Shown: positions 17,235 through 27,204, counted from the first letter of the stretch. The stretch is DNA of 64,000 nt from an uncultured Verrucomicrobiota bacterium (GCA_946186275.1 CAMHMO010000003.1:53388-117387); one strand, 5' to 3'. Notes: generated by a model not told the origin, from the sequence alone. Program-made: numbers and translations.

Positions 17235-17723
17235 AAAAAGGGGTGCGCTGCAATGACCTTCGGCGACAAAAGGCTACCCGCGGTTATTGGCGCATTGAGA
17301 TATTTCATAGTGTCTACACCGCCTGTCAATGTTTGGCTCGTACGGCGGAATTCGCACCCGTTGCACAAAACCGCGTATGGCGTTTGCGGTTTGCTTTGAA
17401 GAAACCGAGACTATGAAATGACGAGATACTGTCGTCGTTTGGAAATCACACAAAGCGGTTTGTACGGATATTGTTTCGAAACGTAGATATGGCGGGATGT
17501 CGAAATCTTCGGCGTTTTTTGTATATTCGCGTTTCACTGTTCCGTGCCGTTATCCCGATGCACCAAAAACATGCCAAACGCGTCCGTACCGTCATCGTCC
17601 AAAGGGTATTGCGGTACTTTCTTTTCCCAGGCGTACACAATTGTTCGCAGTACAACGTTCCCTTCATAACGACCGGCACCGTAAAAAAGCACTTGCGGTT
17701 TTTGTGAAAAAACCTTCCAATGA
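17235..17723. other. Non-coding gap between ruvA and yajC
   Basis: About 490 bases with no convincing gene. A 10-base inverted repeat ATTTCATAGT (17302-17311) and ACTATGAAAT (17410-17419) brackets about 100 bases and could reflect a structured RNA or a decayed element. The yajC promoter must lie in the right part. I could not match this to tmRNA, 6S, RNase P or SRP RNA. Confidence 0.3.
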
Positions 17724-18077
17724 ATGCCGAATATGTTGGGAATTCTTTCGCCGCTTTTACTGAATACACCAGCGACACCCGGGGCACCGGGCGCATCGTC
17801 GTTCCTGATGATGCTGTTGTTTGCGCTGGCGTTTTGGTTTTTGATGGTTGCGCCGCAGCGGAAAAAACAGAAGCAGCAGGAGAAGATGATTGCGACATTA
17901 AAGGAAGGCGATGAAATTTTAACGACCTCGGGGCTTTTTGCGACGGTGATGCAGGTTAAGAGCGATCGGTTGCTCATCAAAACGGGCGATTCGAAGCTGG
18001 AACTGCACAAAAACTTTGTTCAGAGCAAAATCACCGATCCGAAAACAAAAACCGCGCCGAGGTCGGGTAAGAAATGA
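17724..18077 (+). CDS. yajC: Sec translocon accessory subunit YajC
   Basis: 117 residues with one membrane helix (about 28-45, MMLLFALAFWFLMVAPQRKKQKQQ) and the conserved soluble part LKEGDEILTTSGLFATVMQVKSDRLLIK. YajC joins SecD and SecF in a complex that helps SecYEG move proteins across the inner membrane. The stop overlaps the secDF start as ATGA, which indicates translational coupling. Confidence 0.92.
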   Translation: MPNMLGILSPLLLNTPATPGAPGASSFLMMLLFALAFWFLMVAPQRKKQKQQEKMIATLKEGDEILTTSGLFATVMQVKSDRLLIKTGDSKLELHKNFVQSKITDPKTKTAPRSGKK

Positions 18078-20569
18078 AGAAATTTAACACGCGTTTGTGG
18101 GTTACGGCGATTGCGCTGTTGGTCGGTCTTTCGCAGTTAACGCCGTGGCACGATAAGCCCTATGATGCGTATCTGCTGAGCGAGGTGAAGCAAAATCGGG
18201 ATGCTTTCCGAGGTGTTTGGGAAGAAGCGCGAAAGCAGGTTGCCGAGAAAAAGGCACCGAATTTGATGCACGCGCTGTTGGCGTTGTGTCACGAGAAAAA
18301 TTTGGATTTGAGTACGTGTTTTACGCAGTTCAACATCGCCGATATCAAGAATATCGATAAGCGCAATCGTATTTTGTTACAGCATCTGTTGCAACAGTCG
18401 CGGAGTGTTTTTAAGCAGGGGTTGGATTTGAAAGGCGGTGTGGCGTTTTCGCTGAACATTCGTCCGCAGTTGTTGGAAAAGAAAAGCGATGACGAATGTC
18501 GGCGAATGGTACAGAAAGCCATTGAGGTTATTTCGGGACGCATCGATGCGCTCGGGGTAGCGGAACCGCTGGTGCGTCCGCGCGGTCGCGGCGGGATTGA
18601 GGTGCAGTTGCCGGGAATTTCGTTGGAAACCAATTCCGATATCGTCGGTGCGCTGAAAAAACCGGCGAAGTTGGAATTTCGCCTGGTTAATGAGGATGTG
18701 CGCGAAGGCGATCCGATTCCGACGGGGTATGAAAAGTTATTCCTGGAGCGCGAAGACGACAAAGGCGAGGCGGTTTTGGTGCCGCTGATTGTGAAGAAAA
18801 TTCCCGAAATGACGGGAAAATCGGTGAAGGAAGCGCATCCCGTTGTTGATCAATACGGTAAGTACGAAGTCAGCCTTCAAATGACGCCGACCGGGAAGGA
18901 GCGTTTTGCGGCGGTGACGCGTCAGAATTTACACAAGTCGCTGGCGATTGTGTTGGACGGGAAGGTGTGTTCGGCACCGGTGATTCAGTCGGAGATCACC
19001 GGCGGACAGGCGAGCATTTCGGGGCATTTTACGCAACGGGAAGCGATTGAACTTTCCAATGTCTTGAATAATCCGCTGGAATTCGAGCTTGATTTGGCGG
19101 AAATTTACGAAATCGGACCGTCTTTGGCAGCGGGAGCCCGTAGTGTTGCCGTGAATGCCTCAATCATCGGTGTCGGTTTGCTGATGGCGGTGATGATTGG
19201 TTATTACCGTCTGCCCGGTGCTGTTTGCGGATTGGCGCTGGTGTTGAATTTTATTTTTATCCTGGTGTCCTGGGTGGTTCTAAATGCGACGATTACGCTT
19301 CCGGGTATCACCGCTCTGGCCTTGACGCTTGGGATGGCGACGGATGCCAATGTTTTAATCTTTGAGCGCGTGCGCGAAGAAATAAGGAACGGTCGGGATA
19401 CGGAAACGGCGCTGGAGGTCGGGCATAAGAAAGCACTTTGGACGATTTTAGATTCCAACATTACCACCTTTTTAACGGCGGCGTTGCTGGTGTTTTTCGG
19501 CGTCGGTTCCGTCAAAGGTTTCGGCATCACGTTGGCGGTCGGTGTGTTGACGACGTTATTTACGGTTTTATGCTTCAATCGCGCGCTTTTGGAGCCTTTG
19601 GCGCAAAGAGGAAAATTTAAGCTTTCGTCGCGCGCGTGGCTTGGGGAAGCGAATTTTGATTTTTTGTCCCGTCAAAAAGCGGCGGCAACGGTTTCGGTCG
19701 TTTTGTTTCTTGTCGGTTGTGTTGCGTTGGGTGTTCGCGGGAAGAGTGTGCTGAGTATTGACTTTGTCGGCGGCGAGGAATTGCTGGTGCGCGGCGACAA
19801 GGCGATTGATTGTCAAAAGGTGCGGCAGATGGCACAGGAGCAGCACTTGGGAGAAGTGAATGCCGTATATCAAAAGACGGTCGGCGAGGCGATGCCGCTG
19901 TTGAAGATACAGACCGAAAAAAATCGTGGAACCGCCGTATTCGAGGCTCTGAAAGAAACCAATCCCGATGGGCATTTTAAGTGTCTGGCGCACAATCGCA
20001 TGGGGGCTTCGGTCAGTTCGGACGTCCAAAAGAATGCGCTTTTGTCGATTACGTTTGCTCTTATCGGAATTCTTATCTACATTGCGTTGCGTTTTGAAGT
20101 CAGCTACGGCGTTGGTTCCGTTTTGGCACTGTTGCATGATACACTCATTACGATTGGTTTATATATTGCCTTCGGGCATCAATTTACCGCACCGATGGTG
20201 GCGGCGGTTTTACTGGTCATCGGTTATTCGATTAACGATAAGATTATTATTTTCGATCGCGTGCGCGAAGAATTAAAGATCAATGCGTTCGCGCCGTTGC
20301 CGCAGCTCGTCAATTTATCGATCAACAAGACTCTGTCTCGTACCTTGATGACCGGGATGACGACCTTTATACCCGCGTTGTTGTTATACCTGTGTTGTTC
20401 GGGCATCGTCCGCGATTACGCGTTGGTGTTCATGCTGGGTATTCTCATCGGTACGTTTTCGTCGATTTTTGTCGCCGTTCCGATTTTCTGCAAATACAAC
20501 CGCAACGATCGGAGGCGTTTGGAGGCAAAGTCGGTCGAGTCTGCTCCCCACGAGAGTTTGAATTCCTAG
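18074..20569 (+). CDS. secDF: Fused protein translocase subunit SecDF
   Basis: 831 residues combining SecD and SecF. SecD landmarks are GLDLKGGVAFSLNI near residue 116, a large periplasmic P1 domain and the LPGITALALTLGMATDANVLIFERVREE helix pair near 410-440. SecF begins near 535 with SIDFVGGEELL and ends with the matching VIGYSINDKIIIFDRVREE block near 720. Twelve membrane helices are expected. The complex uses the proton gradient to pull exported proteins out of SecYEG. A single-chain SecDF beside recJ is also the arrangement in Chlamydia. The product would serve the several Sec-exported proteins in this window. Confidence 0.95.
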   Translation: MKKFNTRLWVTAIALLVGLSQLTPWHDKPYDAYLLSEVKQNRDAFRGVWEEARKQVAEKKAPNLMHALLALCHEKNLDLSTCFTQFNIADIKNIDKRNRILLQHLLQQSRSVFKQGLDLKGGVAFSLNIRPQLLEKKSDDECRRMVQKAIEVISGRIDALGVAEPLVRPRGRGGIEVQLPGISLETNSDIVGALKKPAKLEFRLVNEDVREGDPIPTGYEKLFLEREDDKGEAVLVPLIVKKIPEMTGKSVKEAHPVVDQYGKYEVSLQMTPTGKERFAAVTRQNLHKSLAIVLDGKVCSAPVIQSEITGGQASISGHFTQREAIELSNVLNNPLEFELDLAEIYEIGPSLAAGARSVAVNASIIGVGLLMAVMIGYYRLPGAVCGLALVLNFIFILVSWVVLNATITLPGITALALTLGMATDANVLIFERVREEIRNGRDTETALEVGHKKALWTILDSNITTFLTAALLVFFGVGSVKGFGITLAVGVLTTLFTVLCFNRALLEPLAQRGKFKLSSRAWLGEANFDFLSRQKAAATVSVVLFLVGCVALGVRGKSVLSIDFVGGEELLVRGDKAIDCQKVRQMAQEQHLGEVNAVYQKTVGEAMPLLKIQTEKNRGTAVFEALKETNPDGHFKCLAHNRMGASVSSDVQKNALLSITFALIGILIYIALRFEVSYGVGSVLALLHDTLITIGLYIAFGHQFTAPMVAAVLLVIGYSINDKIIIFDRVREELKINAFAPLPQLVNLSINKTLSRTLMTGMTTFIPALLLYLCCSGIVRDYALVFMLGILIGTFSSIFVAVPIFCKYNRNDRRRLEAKSVESAPHESLNS

Positions 20570-22324
20570 ATGCATTGGGTTTTTGCGCCGCCGCCGAAAC
20601 CGTCCGAGTGGCTGAGGGCGTGCGTTGAAAAGGGCGGTTTTCGCCCCGAAATTCAACAATTGCTGTTGCAAAAAAGCTTTCGGAATGAAGCGGAATACGA
20701 AGCCTTTCTTTCGCCGTCGCTGAAAAATATCGAACCGCCCGAAGCGATTGAGAACATTTCGGAAGTTGTTTGTCGCCTGCACGATGCCTGTGTGAAAAAA
20801 CGGCGCATCGCGGTTGTGAGCGATTATGATGTGGACGGTGTAACGTCGATGGCGCTGTTGCATCGTTTTTTTCACCGCTTCGGATACGAGTTTATACACG
20901 TTTTTCCGAACCGCGAGAAGGAGGGGTACGGATTGACGGAAGCGGTAACGGATCGGGTTTTAAAAGATTATGCACCTTTTGACCTGTTGGCGGCAACGGA
21001 CTGCGGTACCAATTCGATCGAGGCGGTGCAACGGTTGCGCGATGTCGGCGTTGAGGTTCTGATTGTCGATCACCATCAACGTTCCCGCGATACATTACCA
21101 AATGCCGTGATCGTCAATCCGCACCTGAACGAAGCCTCACATTCGCAATCGGCATTGGGTTTATGTACGGCGGGTTTGATTTTCAAGTGCCTGCATGCGT
21201 GGCTGAAAATTCTGCGTTCGGAGAATGTTCGCGGCGCGCAAGAACTGCGTTTGAGTTCGTTTTTGGATTTGGTTGCTCTTGCGACCGTTGCGGACTTGGT
21301 TCCGTTGCAACACGATAATCGACTTTTCGCGGCTTTCGGTTTGCGCGAACTGCAACGAACCGCATCCGTCGGTTTGCGGGCGTTGTCGGAAGTCTGCGGT
21401 GGCGATCCTTCTTATCCGCTGACAACGGAGGATATAGCGTTCAAATTGGCACCGCACATCAATGTTGGCGGACGTTTGGAATCGGCGGAAGTGCCGTTTG
21501 AGTTATTGACGAGCGACGATGAAGCTCGTTGTTGTTTGTTGGCGCGGCAACTGGCGCTGAAAAATGCGGAACGGCAAGAAACGGAACGTCGCATCGCCGC
21601 GGAGGCGGAAATTCTCATCCGCGAACGACCTCATCAACGGGCGTATGTATTGTACCAACCGCATTGGCATGTTGGTGTTGTGGGGATTGTTGCGGGGCGT
21701 TTAACGCGCAAATATCACTGCCCGATTTTTGTTTTGGGCGAACACAACGGATTTGCGAAAGGTTCCGGGCGCAGTATCGAGGAAGTAAATTTAACGGAAC
21801 TTTTTTCGGAGGCACAACCGTTGTTGCGTCATTGGGGCGGGCATCCGGCGGCGGCGGGATTGGAAGTTGAAATTGAAAACATTTTGCCGTTGGAAGCGCG
21901 TTTGAATGAAATTTTACATCAAAGATTTCAAAACGATTGGCCGCAACCGATGTTGTCGATTGCCTCGGTTTTGTCCGAAACTTCACTGACGGAGGATTTT
22001 TGGGCTGAACTGGAACACCTGGCGCCGTTCGGTCATGGAAACGAAATGCCGATTTTTGCGCTGAAAGACGTTGTTTTAACGGAACCCGCCGAATGTTTCG
22101 GGAAGCACAACGCACATTTGCGCCTGACGTTGAACGGACACCGCGCCGTCGCTTGGGGCATGGGCGATGCGCGCATTCCGCAAAACAAACTGCTCGATTT
22201 CGCCGTTCAACTCGGTTGGTCGTGTTGGAACGGGCAGCGAACGTTGCAGGTGCAGGCGGTTGATTGGCGGGTGAGTGAGGTAGTGAAGGTAGAGGAGTAC
22301 TCCAAAAATGTATTTTTTCGATAA
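20570..22324 (+). CDS. recJ: Single-stranded-DNA-specific 5'-3' exonuclease RecJ
   Basis: 584 residues. The DHH phosphoesterase motifs are intact: VVSDYDVDGVTSMALL (about 81-96), DLLAATDCGTNS (about 138), VLIVDHHQ (DHH, about 162-168) and a later ATVADLVPL. The DHHA1 motif GGHPAAAGLEVE lies near 420, and an OB-like C-terminal domain follows. RecJ degrades single-stranded DNA in recombination and mismatch repair. The ATG follows the secDF stop directly, so it is co-transcribed with yajC-secDF. Confidence 0.93.
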   Translation: MHWVFAPPPKPSEWLRACVEKGGFRPEIQQLLLQKSFRNEAEYEAFLSPSLKNIEPPEAIENISEVVCRLHDACVKKRRIAVVSDYDVDGVTSMALLHRFFHRFGYEFIHVFPNREKEGYGLTEAVTDRVLKDYAPFDLLAATDCGTNSIEAVQRLRDVGVEVLIVDHHQRSRDTLPNAVIVNPHLNEASHSQSALGLCTAGLIFKCLHAWLKILRSENVRGAQELRLSSFLDLVALATVADLVPLQHDNRLFAAFGLRELQRTASVGLRALSEVCGGDPSYPLTTEDIAFKLAPHINVGGRLESAEVPFELLTSDDEARCCLLARQLALKNAERQETERRIAAEAEILIRERPHQRAYVLYQPHWHVGVVGIVAGRLTRKYHCPIFVLGEHNGFAKGSGRSIEEVNLTELFSEAQPLLRHWGGHPAAAGLEVEIENILPLEARLNEILHQRFQNDWPQPMLSIASVLSETSLTEDFWAELEHLAPFGHGNEMPIFALKDVVLTEPAECFGKHNAHLRLTLNGHRAVAWGMGDARIPQNKLLDFAVQLGWSCWNGQRTLQVQAVDWRVSEVVKVEEYSKNVFFR

Positions 22325-22537
22325 AGATTTGCCGAAAAATACAAAGATCGTTTAGGGATGGAGTGTGAAAGATAAAAAAATGTTTATTCATCGTTTAACA
22401 AAATGCCTCAGTAGTTCCAGTTCAGTTTTTTAAATTTTTTCCAAAATTTTCTTTGAAAAACCCTTGTTTACAATGTGGAAGGAGATATTTTGGAATTTTC
22501 TTTACTTTTTTCGTTTCTTCTCCTTCTTCCTCCCCCA

Positions 22538-23011
22538 CTAAATCCTCGTGTAAGCAAATGCATTCGGCATAGGAGCTGCCCCCTCTTCACTCCCTCCCGA
22601 TGATGCGGAAACGCGGCAAAGGTTTTCGTATTTTCCCATCCAATTTTCCACCATCGTGACAAAATTTCCGAGGACGGTTTTGAACAGTTCGAACGAAAAC
22701 GTGCTGGCGATAAAGGTGTAGCTGAGCACCACGCGTTCCTCTTCCTCTTCGATGCCGAGGACGGCGCCGCCGTTTTCAATGCCGAACGCGTTGGAAACCA
22801 ACAACTGTCGGTAAAATTCTTCGCGACCGTCGGCGGGAACGGCACCGATCGGAGAGGCGAAAAAGCACTGGTCGTTGTCCTTGTTGTACACAATATCGAC
22901 GTTGATTTTGCCGTCGAAATTGAGCGAACAGACACCGTTTTCGTTGAGTTTCAGGTTCGGCAGCCCGACCTCGCGCCCGTAATTCGTAATGTAGCTTGAG
23001 AAGTCAATCAT
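22538..23011 (-). CDS. CesT/SycE-family T3SS chaperone
   Basis: 157 residues, acidic, with the chaperone fold pattern: N-terminal helix FSSYITNYGREVGLPNLKLNENGVCSLNFD, strands, a central YRQLLVSNAFGIENGGAVLGIEEEEERVVLSYTF stretch, and a C-terminal helix FKTVLGNFVTMVENWMGKYE. It lies 4 bases downstream of the coiled-coil protein gene at 23016 and is almost certainly dedicated to it. Class I chaperones keep substrates partly unfolded and guide them to the SctN ATPase. The last 25 residues are low-complexity. Confidence 0.78.
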   Translation of the reverse strand: MIDFSSYITNYGREVGLPNLKLNENGVCSLNFDGKINVDIVYNKDNDQCFFASPIGAVPADGREEFYRQLLVSNAFGIENGGAVLGIEEEEERVVLSYTFIASTFSFELFKTVLGNFVTMVENWMGKYENLCRVSASSGGSEEGAAPMPNAFAYTRI

Positions 23012-23015
23012 AAAT

Positions 23016-24113
23016 TTACCTCATTTGAGCAATTTTTTCACGGCGACGTTCCTCTTCGTTCAGTTCTTGCGTCATTTCCTGCTGGCGCGTAGCATCCGGC
23101 GTTTGCCAGCGTCCTTCGTCGCGTAATTGTTTTACCTGCGGATTAAATTCGGCCCTTTCCTGCAATTTTGCATCCGCTTCCGAGTTGAGTTTAAATTCAA
23201 GGAAACTGTTTTTCTCCTGCATGACTTTCAGCGCAACGTTGTTTTTGAGAAGTTCGTTCACGGCGGCTGCGTGTTTCGAAATCGCTTTATTTGTTTCGGC
23301 ATCCTCCATGATCTTTCTTTGAACCTCCGGAAGGGCAACGGCATCCAGTTGCGTTTGAAAATTTTCTTTGGAAATTTGTTTCGAAATGTCCGTTTGCAGG
23401 AGTTGCTGTCTGAACGTCGCATACTGCTCATCGCTGACATACATGTTCCATTTTGCCTCTTCCAGCGATTTTAAACAGGCGATGCGATCCGTTATCGACA
23501 TGGTCGAACCGTCCGTTGTGCCGTTAATAAGCGCACTCAGTTGTGTTTTAAGTTCGGTAATTTCGCTTTGCAGTTTTTCAACGACCGACGCGTCCGCGCC
23601 TTCTGCAATCGCTTTTTGCAAAGTGATGATTTTTGCATTGAAAGCGGTAAATTTTGCTTCAATCGCCTGTGTGAATTCCGATCCGAGCAGTGTTTTGTCA
23701 GTGTCCGGCAACCCTTCCCAAATTTTTCTTAATGCCGAGATATCCGCGGCGTTGGCCACCGTCGTCGGTACCGTCGCGATATAAGCAGTTACATTGCTTA
23801 CGGATGCTTTACATACATCGGCCATTGTTTTCAAAGTCTCTTCCGATGAGCCCGATGCGTTGATGGCAACTTGAAAAGCATCCAGTTTTTTCCTTGCCTC
23901 ATCCAGTTGTTTGTCGATGGCGAGACAAATCGAGTCGCCGATGCGCGTTTTGGTTTCTGACGCAATACGGCTCCAGGCGACGGAAGCGTCTTGGTATTGT
24001 GAAAGTAACTGCTGATACTGCTCCCGATATTGTTTGAGCAGTTCTTCGTTCTTGGTTCCGTCTGTCGGATTAACGCTCGGTACATCGCCGTTGTTGACGT
24101 TTGAAACGCTCAT
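23016..24113 (-). CDS. Putative T3SS-secreted coiled-coil protein
   Basis: 365 residues, no signal peptide, no membrane segment and almost no cysteine. It is mostly helical, with coiled-coil stretches at about 20-90, 160-215 and 255-365, and a basic C-terminus. The gene is coupled to its own CesT-type chaperone, as is typical for effectors or translocon components. The N-terminus MSVSNVNNGDVPS resembles that of the small protein at 31751 (MSISSVNNCYVPS), which suggests a common secretion signal. A sigma-54-like site lies just upstream (24132-24146). Effector function is inferred from context and no domain is recognised. Confidence 0.65.
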   Translation of the reverse strand: MSVSNVNNGDVPSVNPTDGTKNEELLKQYREQYQQLLSQYQDASVAWSRIASETKTRIGDSICLAIDKQLDEARKKLDAFQVAINASGSSEETLKTMADVCKASVSNVTAYIATVPTTVANAADISALRKIWEGLPDTDKTLLGSEFTQAIEAKFTAFNAKIITLQKAIAEGADASVVEKLQSEITELKTQLSALINGTTDGSTMSITDRIACLKSLEEAKWNMYVSDEQYATFRQQLLQTDISKQISKENFQTQLDAVALPEVQRKIMEDAETNKAISKHAAAVNELLKNNVALKVMQEKNSFLEFKLNSEADAKLQERAEFNPQVKQLRDEGRWQTPDATRQQEMTQELNEEERRREKIAQMR

Positions 24114-24131
24114 AGGTACTTTTTTTACACA

Positions 24132-24146
24132 GCTTAAATCGTGCCA
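24132..24146 (-). promoter_or_regulatory. Putative sigma-54 promoter of the substrate/chaperone operon
   Basis: On the minus strand TGGCACG, then ATTTAA, then GC: the invariant GG of the -24 box and GC of the -12 box are separated by 10 bases, the spacing sigma-54 requires. The -12 box (AAGC) is off consensus (TTGC). Transcription would begin near 24120, six bases from the ATG. rpoN is present at 51885-53234. Confidence 0.4.
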
Positions 24147-24172
24147 ACTTTGGATGGCGTCCGATATTTAAG

Positions 24173-24200
24173 TTGAAATAACGCGTCCTTGCTTTAGAAT
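24173..24200 (+). promoter_or_regulatory. Promoter of the CoA-transferase gene
   Basis: TTGAAA (24173-24178), a 16-base spacer and TAGAAT (24195-24200), with ATG 24208 only seven bases further on. This predicts a leaderless mRNA. It is divergent from the substrate/chaperone operon promoter. Confidence 0.55.
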
Positions 24201-24207
24201 TTCGACA

Positions 24208-25683
24208 ATGAGTGCCTTCCCGAAACTGACGGCGGAAGAAGTGGCGGAGTACATTCCGAACGGTGCGCTTGTGGCGTGCGGCGGATTTACGGCGGCGGGT
24301 TGCCCGAAAGTCATCCCTTTGGCATTGGCGAAGCGCGCGGAACGTTTGCATGCCGACGGAAAGCCGTTTCGAATCAAGCTCTTAACGGGTGCTTCAACCA
24401 ACGATGCGGTTGACGGTGCGCTCGGTCGAGCGCGGGCAATTGCGTTTCGTGCGCCGTATCAGGCGGATAGGGATTTGAGAAAATGTATCAACGACGATGA
24501 TGTTGATTATGTCGATGATCATTTATCCCGTTACGCACGTTTGTTACGGCAGGTTTTTTTCGGCGACATTGACGTCGCGATTATAGAGGTTTCGCATTAC
24601 ACGGATGACGGCGAATTAGCTTTAACGACCGCGGTCGGTTCCGCGCCCGTGTTTTGCCAAAGCGCAAAGCATATCTTGTTGGAACACAATGCATATCATG
24701 AAAGAATTTCCGGTTTCCATGATCTGTACGATGTTGAAGAAAACAGCGTACCTGTTCCGTTAAGGGCACTGTCGGATCACATCGGTACGAAAACCTTGCG
24801 CGTAGATCCAAAAAAAATTCTCGGTGTGGTCGAAACGCATCTCCCGGACGGCATTGAAGCTTTCAAACCCTGTACGTCGGTACACGAAGCTATTGCAGGG
24901 CATGTGGTCGATTTTCTTTTGAGAGAAATTCGGCGCGGTGTGCTTTCGTCGGCATCCTTAACGATGGAGCTTGGAACGGGTAATATGACAAACGCGGTTT
25001 TAAGGCACATCGGAGCCTGTGAGGAGATGCTGAATTTTTCGGTGCATGGCGAGGTTTTGCAGGACGGCATTTTGGAATTATTGACACAGGGGCGCATTGA
25101 ATTTGCCGTCGGAAGCAGTCTGACGGTGACCGATCCGTGGTTGCAAACGATTTACGGGCGTGCGGATTTTTACAAAGAACGTCTTTTGTTGCGCCCGTCG
25201 GAAATTACCAATCACCCCGAGGTTATTCAACGACTGAACCTTGCGGCACTGAATGCCGCGTTGGAAGCGGATATTTTCGGGAATGTCAACAGCACGCACG
25301 TCGCGGGGACGTCGGTGATGAACGGCATCGGCGGCGCAAGCGACTTTGCGCATAATGCGGCACTGTCGGTGTTTATGTTGCCGTCGACGGCGAAGGACGG
25401 AAAAATTTCGTCGATGGTTCCCTTTTGTTCGCACATCGATCTGACGGATCACGATGTGGATGTCATCGTTACCGAACAGGGCTTGGCGGATTTGCGCGGA
25501 AAATCTCCCGAGCAACGCGCATTGTGTGTGATTGAAAATTGCGCGCATCCTGATTACCAACCGTTGCTTCATGCTTATTTACAACGTGCGAAAAGCGGTC
25601 ATATTCGCCACGATTTAACGGCGGCGTTTGCTTTTTACGATGCGTACGCAAAAACGGGCGACATGCGAAACGCGCGGTTGTAA
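24208..25683 (+). CDS. Acetyl-CoA hydrolase/transferase family, probable succinyl-CoA:acetate CoA-transferase
   Basis: 491 residues in the class I CoA-transferase fold with both halves intact. Recognisable blocks are GFTAAGCPKVIPLAL near 25-40, LLTGASTND near 58-66, HGEVLQDGILELL near 280 (with the presumed catalytic glutamate) and GNVNSTHV.GT.VMNGIGGASDFAHNA near 355-385, then IVTEQGLADLRG. This last block fits the succinate:acetate CoA-transferase/acetyl-CoA hydrolase subfamily. The enzyme would move CoA between acetate and succinate, linking acetate metabolism to sucCD at 53236-55304. The exact acceptor cannot be fixed from sequence. Single-gene unit with its own promoter. Confidence 0.85.
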   Translation: MSAFPKLTAEEVAEYIPNGALVACGGFTAAGCPKVIPLALAKRAERLHADGKPFRIKLLTGASTNDAVDGALGRARAIAFRAPYQADRDLRKCINDDDVDYVDDHLSRYARLLRQVFFGDIDVAIIEVSHYTDDGELALTTAVGSAPVFCQSAKHILLEHNAYHERISGFHDLYDVEENSVPVPLRALSDHIGTKTLRVDPKKILGVVETHLPDGIEAFKPCTSVHEAIAGHVVDFLLREIRRGVLSSASLTMELGTGNMTNAVLRHIGACEEMLNFSVHGEVLQDGILELLTQGRIEFAVGSSLTVTDPWLQTIYGRADFYKERLLLRPSEITNHPEVIQRLNLAALNAALEADIFGNVNSTHVAGTSVMNGIGGASDFAHNAALSVFMLPSTAKDGKISSMVPFCSHIDLTDHDVDVIVTEQGLADLRGKSPEQRALCVIENCAHPDYQPLLHAYLQRAKSGHIRHDLTAAFAFYDAYAKTGDMRNARL

Positions 25684-25902
25684 AAACACGAGGGGGAGTG
25701 TCGTTGAGCGTTCCGATGTTGATTGAAGCGTGCGTTGTTTGGTATCGTGCCGGGAACGATACAGGGGGGCTTCGTTTTTCCGTGTCCCAAAATGACGCGT
25801 TTCTCATAACCTTCTTGTTTAAAAAAACGGGATTTTCATTGCCCGCAGTACGTTGACCGTCTACCATTATGAAGATATTTACAGAGAGTACTTTTGAGTT
25901 GT

Positions 25903-27204
25903 ATGCATACGGTTTATATTTCCTTCGGATCCAATCTCGGGCATCGATTGGGGTATCTGCAACGGGCATTTGAAGCTCTGAACGGGTGCGCGCTGACGCA
26001 AATTGAAGCATCGGTTATTTTGGAAACCCCAGCGTTGTTGCTTCCGAATGCGCCGCGGGATTGGGATAAGCCGTACCTGAATATGGCGGTGCGCGCGAAA
26101 ACTTCTCTGCAACCCGAGTCTTTATTGTCGGCATTGAAGTCGGTTGAGGAAGCATGCGGTCGCGATTTGAACGCACCGCGTTGGAGCCCGAGGGAAATCG
26201 ACTTGGATTTGCTGTTGTACGATGATGTTTGCCTGCAAAGTGAACGTTTAATCCTTCCGCATCCGGAGCTTAAAAACCGCGGGTTTTTGTTGCATCTTCT
26301 GGCGATGCTGAACCCCGAATTGAAATATCCCGGAACCGACGAAACGTTTGATGCGTTGGCGCGCGAAGCTTTGAAAACTGAAAAACCGTGGACGCGAACG
26401 ATGGTTTTATATCCGCGTTTTATGGGAATTGTGAACGTAACGCCCGATTCGTTTTCCGACGGAGGCAAATACCTTGATCCCGATATCGCGATTGCGCATT
26501 GCCGGCAACTGATATCGGACGGTGCAAGTATTTTGGACATCGGTGCGGAATCGACGCGTCCGCATTCGGAGCAGTTAAGAACCGCGGAGGATGAATGGGA
26601 GCGGTTACAACCGGTGTTGGAGCGGCTGGACTTGACGCAAATTCCCGTCAGTATCGATACGTACCGCGAAGAAGTCATTGAAAAGCTGTTGTCGCGGTAT
26701 AAAATTGCCTGGATCAATGATGTATCTGGGCGATTGTCGGAAAAAACACTTCATTTTATTGCCGAAAAAGGTTGTAAAATTTGCACAATGCACAGTCTGT
26801 CCGTTCCGCCGCGAAAAGATGAGATAACGGAGCCGCCGTTGGAACAAACAATGTATTCCTGGTGTCAACAACAAGTCGAACGTCTGACGCATTGCGGCTT
26901 TGAATTGAAGGATGTTATTTTGGATCCCGGCATCGGTTTCGGAAACACACCGTACCAAGCGGGTTTGCTGTTTAAGACGATTGCGCAGATGAAACATTGG
27001 GGTTGCGAGGTATTATTGGGGCATTCGCGAAAATCCTGTTACAACGCCTTGGGTACATACGAGCCGCAGGAACGGGACTTGGAAACCGTTTCGATTTCGT
27101 TGCTTCTAAAAAACAAAGTCGATTACTTCCGCGTTCACAACGTCGCCAAACATCAGCGTGCCTTTGCGGCGCAACAATGGGTAGAAAGTTGTTGCGAGTG
27201 TTGA
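25903..27204 (+). CDS. folKP: Bifunctional HPPK-dihydropteroate synthase (FolK-FolP)
   Basis: 433 residues from ATG 25903. The FolK half (1-160) has FGSNLGHR at the start and PREIDLDLLLYDD near 105-117, and pyrophosphorylates hydroxymethyl-dihydropterin. The FolP half (170-433) has MGIVNVTPDSFSDGG, ILDIGAESTRP, DPGIGFGNT (a lysine is common at the Asn position) and LLGHSRKS. It joins the pterin to p-aminobenzoate. The fused order folK-folP is also found in Chlamydia. An upstream TTG at 25894 is possible but adds only three residues. The COG1478 gene follows after 318 bases. Confidence 0.92.
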   Translation: MHTVYISFGSNLGHRLGYLQRAFEALNGCALTQIEASVILETPALLLPNAPRDWDKPYLNMAVRAKTSLQPESLLSALKSVEEACGRDLNAPRWSPREIDLDLLLYDDVCLQSERLILPHPELKNRGFLLHLLAMLNPELKYPGTDETFDALAREALKTEKPWTRTMVLYPRFMGIVNVTPDSFSDGGKYLDPDIAIAHCRQLISDGASILDIGAESTRPHSEQLRTAEDEWERLQPVLERLDLTQIPVSIDTYREEVIEKLLSRYKIAWINDVSGRLSEKTLHFIAEKGCKICTMHSLSVPPRKDEITEPPLEQTMYSWCQQQVERLTHCGFELKDVILDPGIGFGNTPYQAGLLFKTIAQMKHWGCEVLLGHSRKSCYNALGTYEPQERDLETVSISLLLKNKVDYFRVHNVAKHQRAFAAQQWVESCCEC

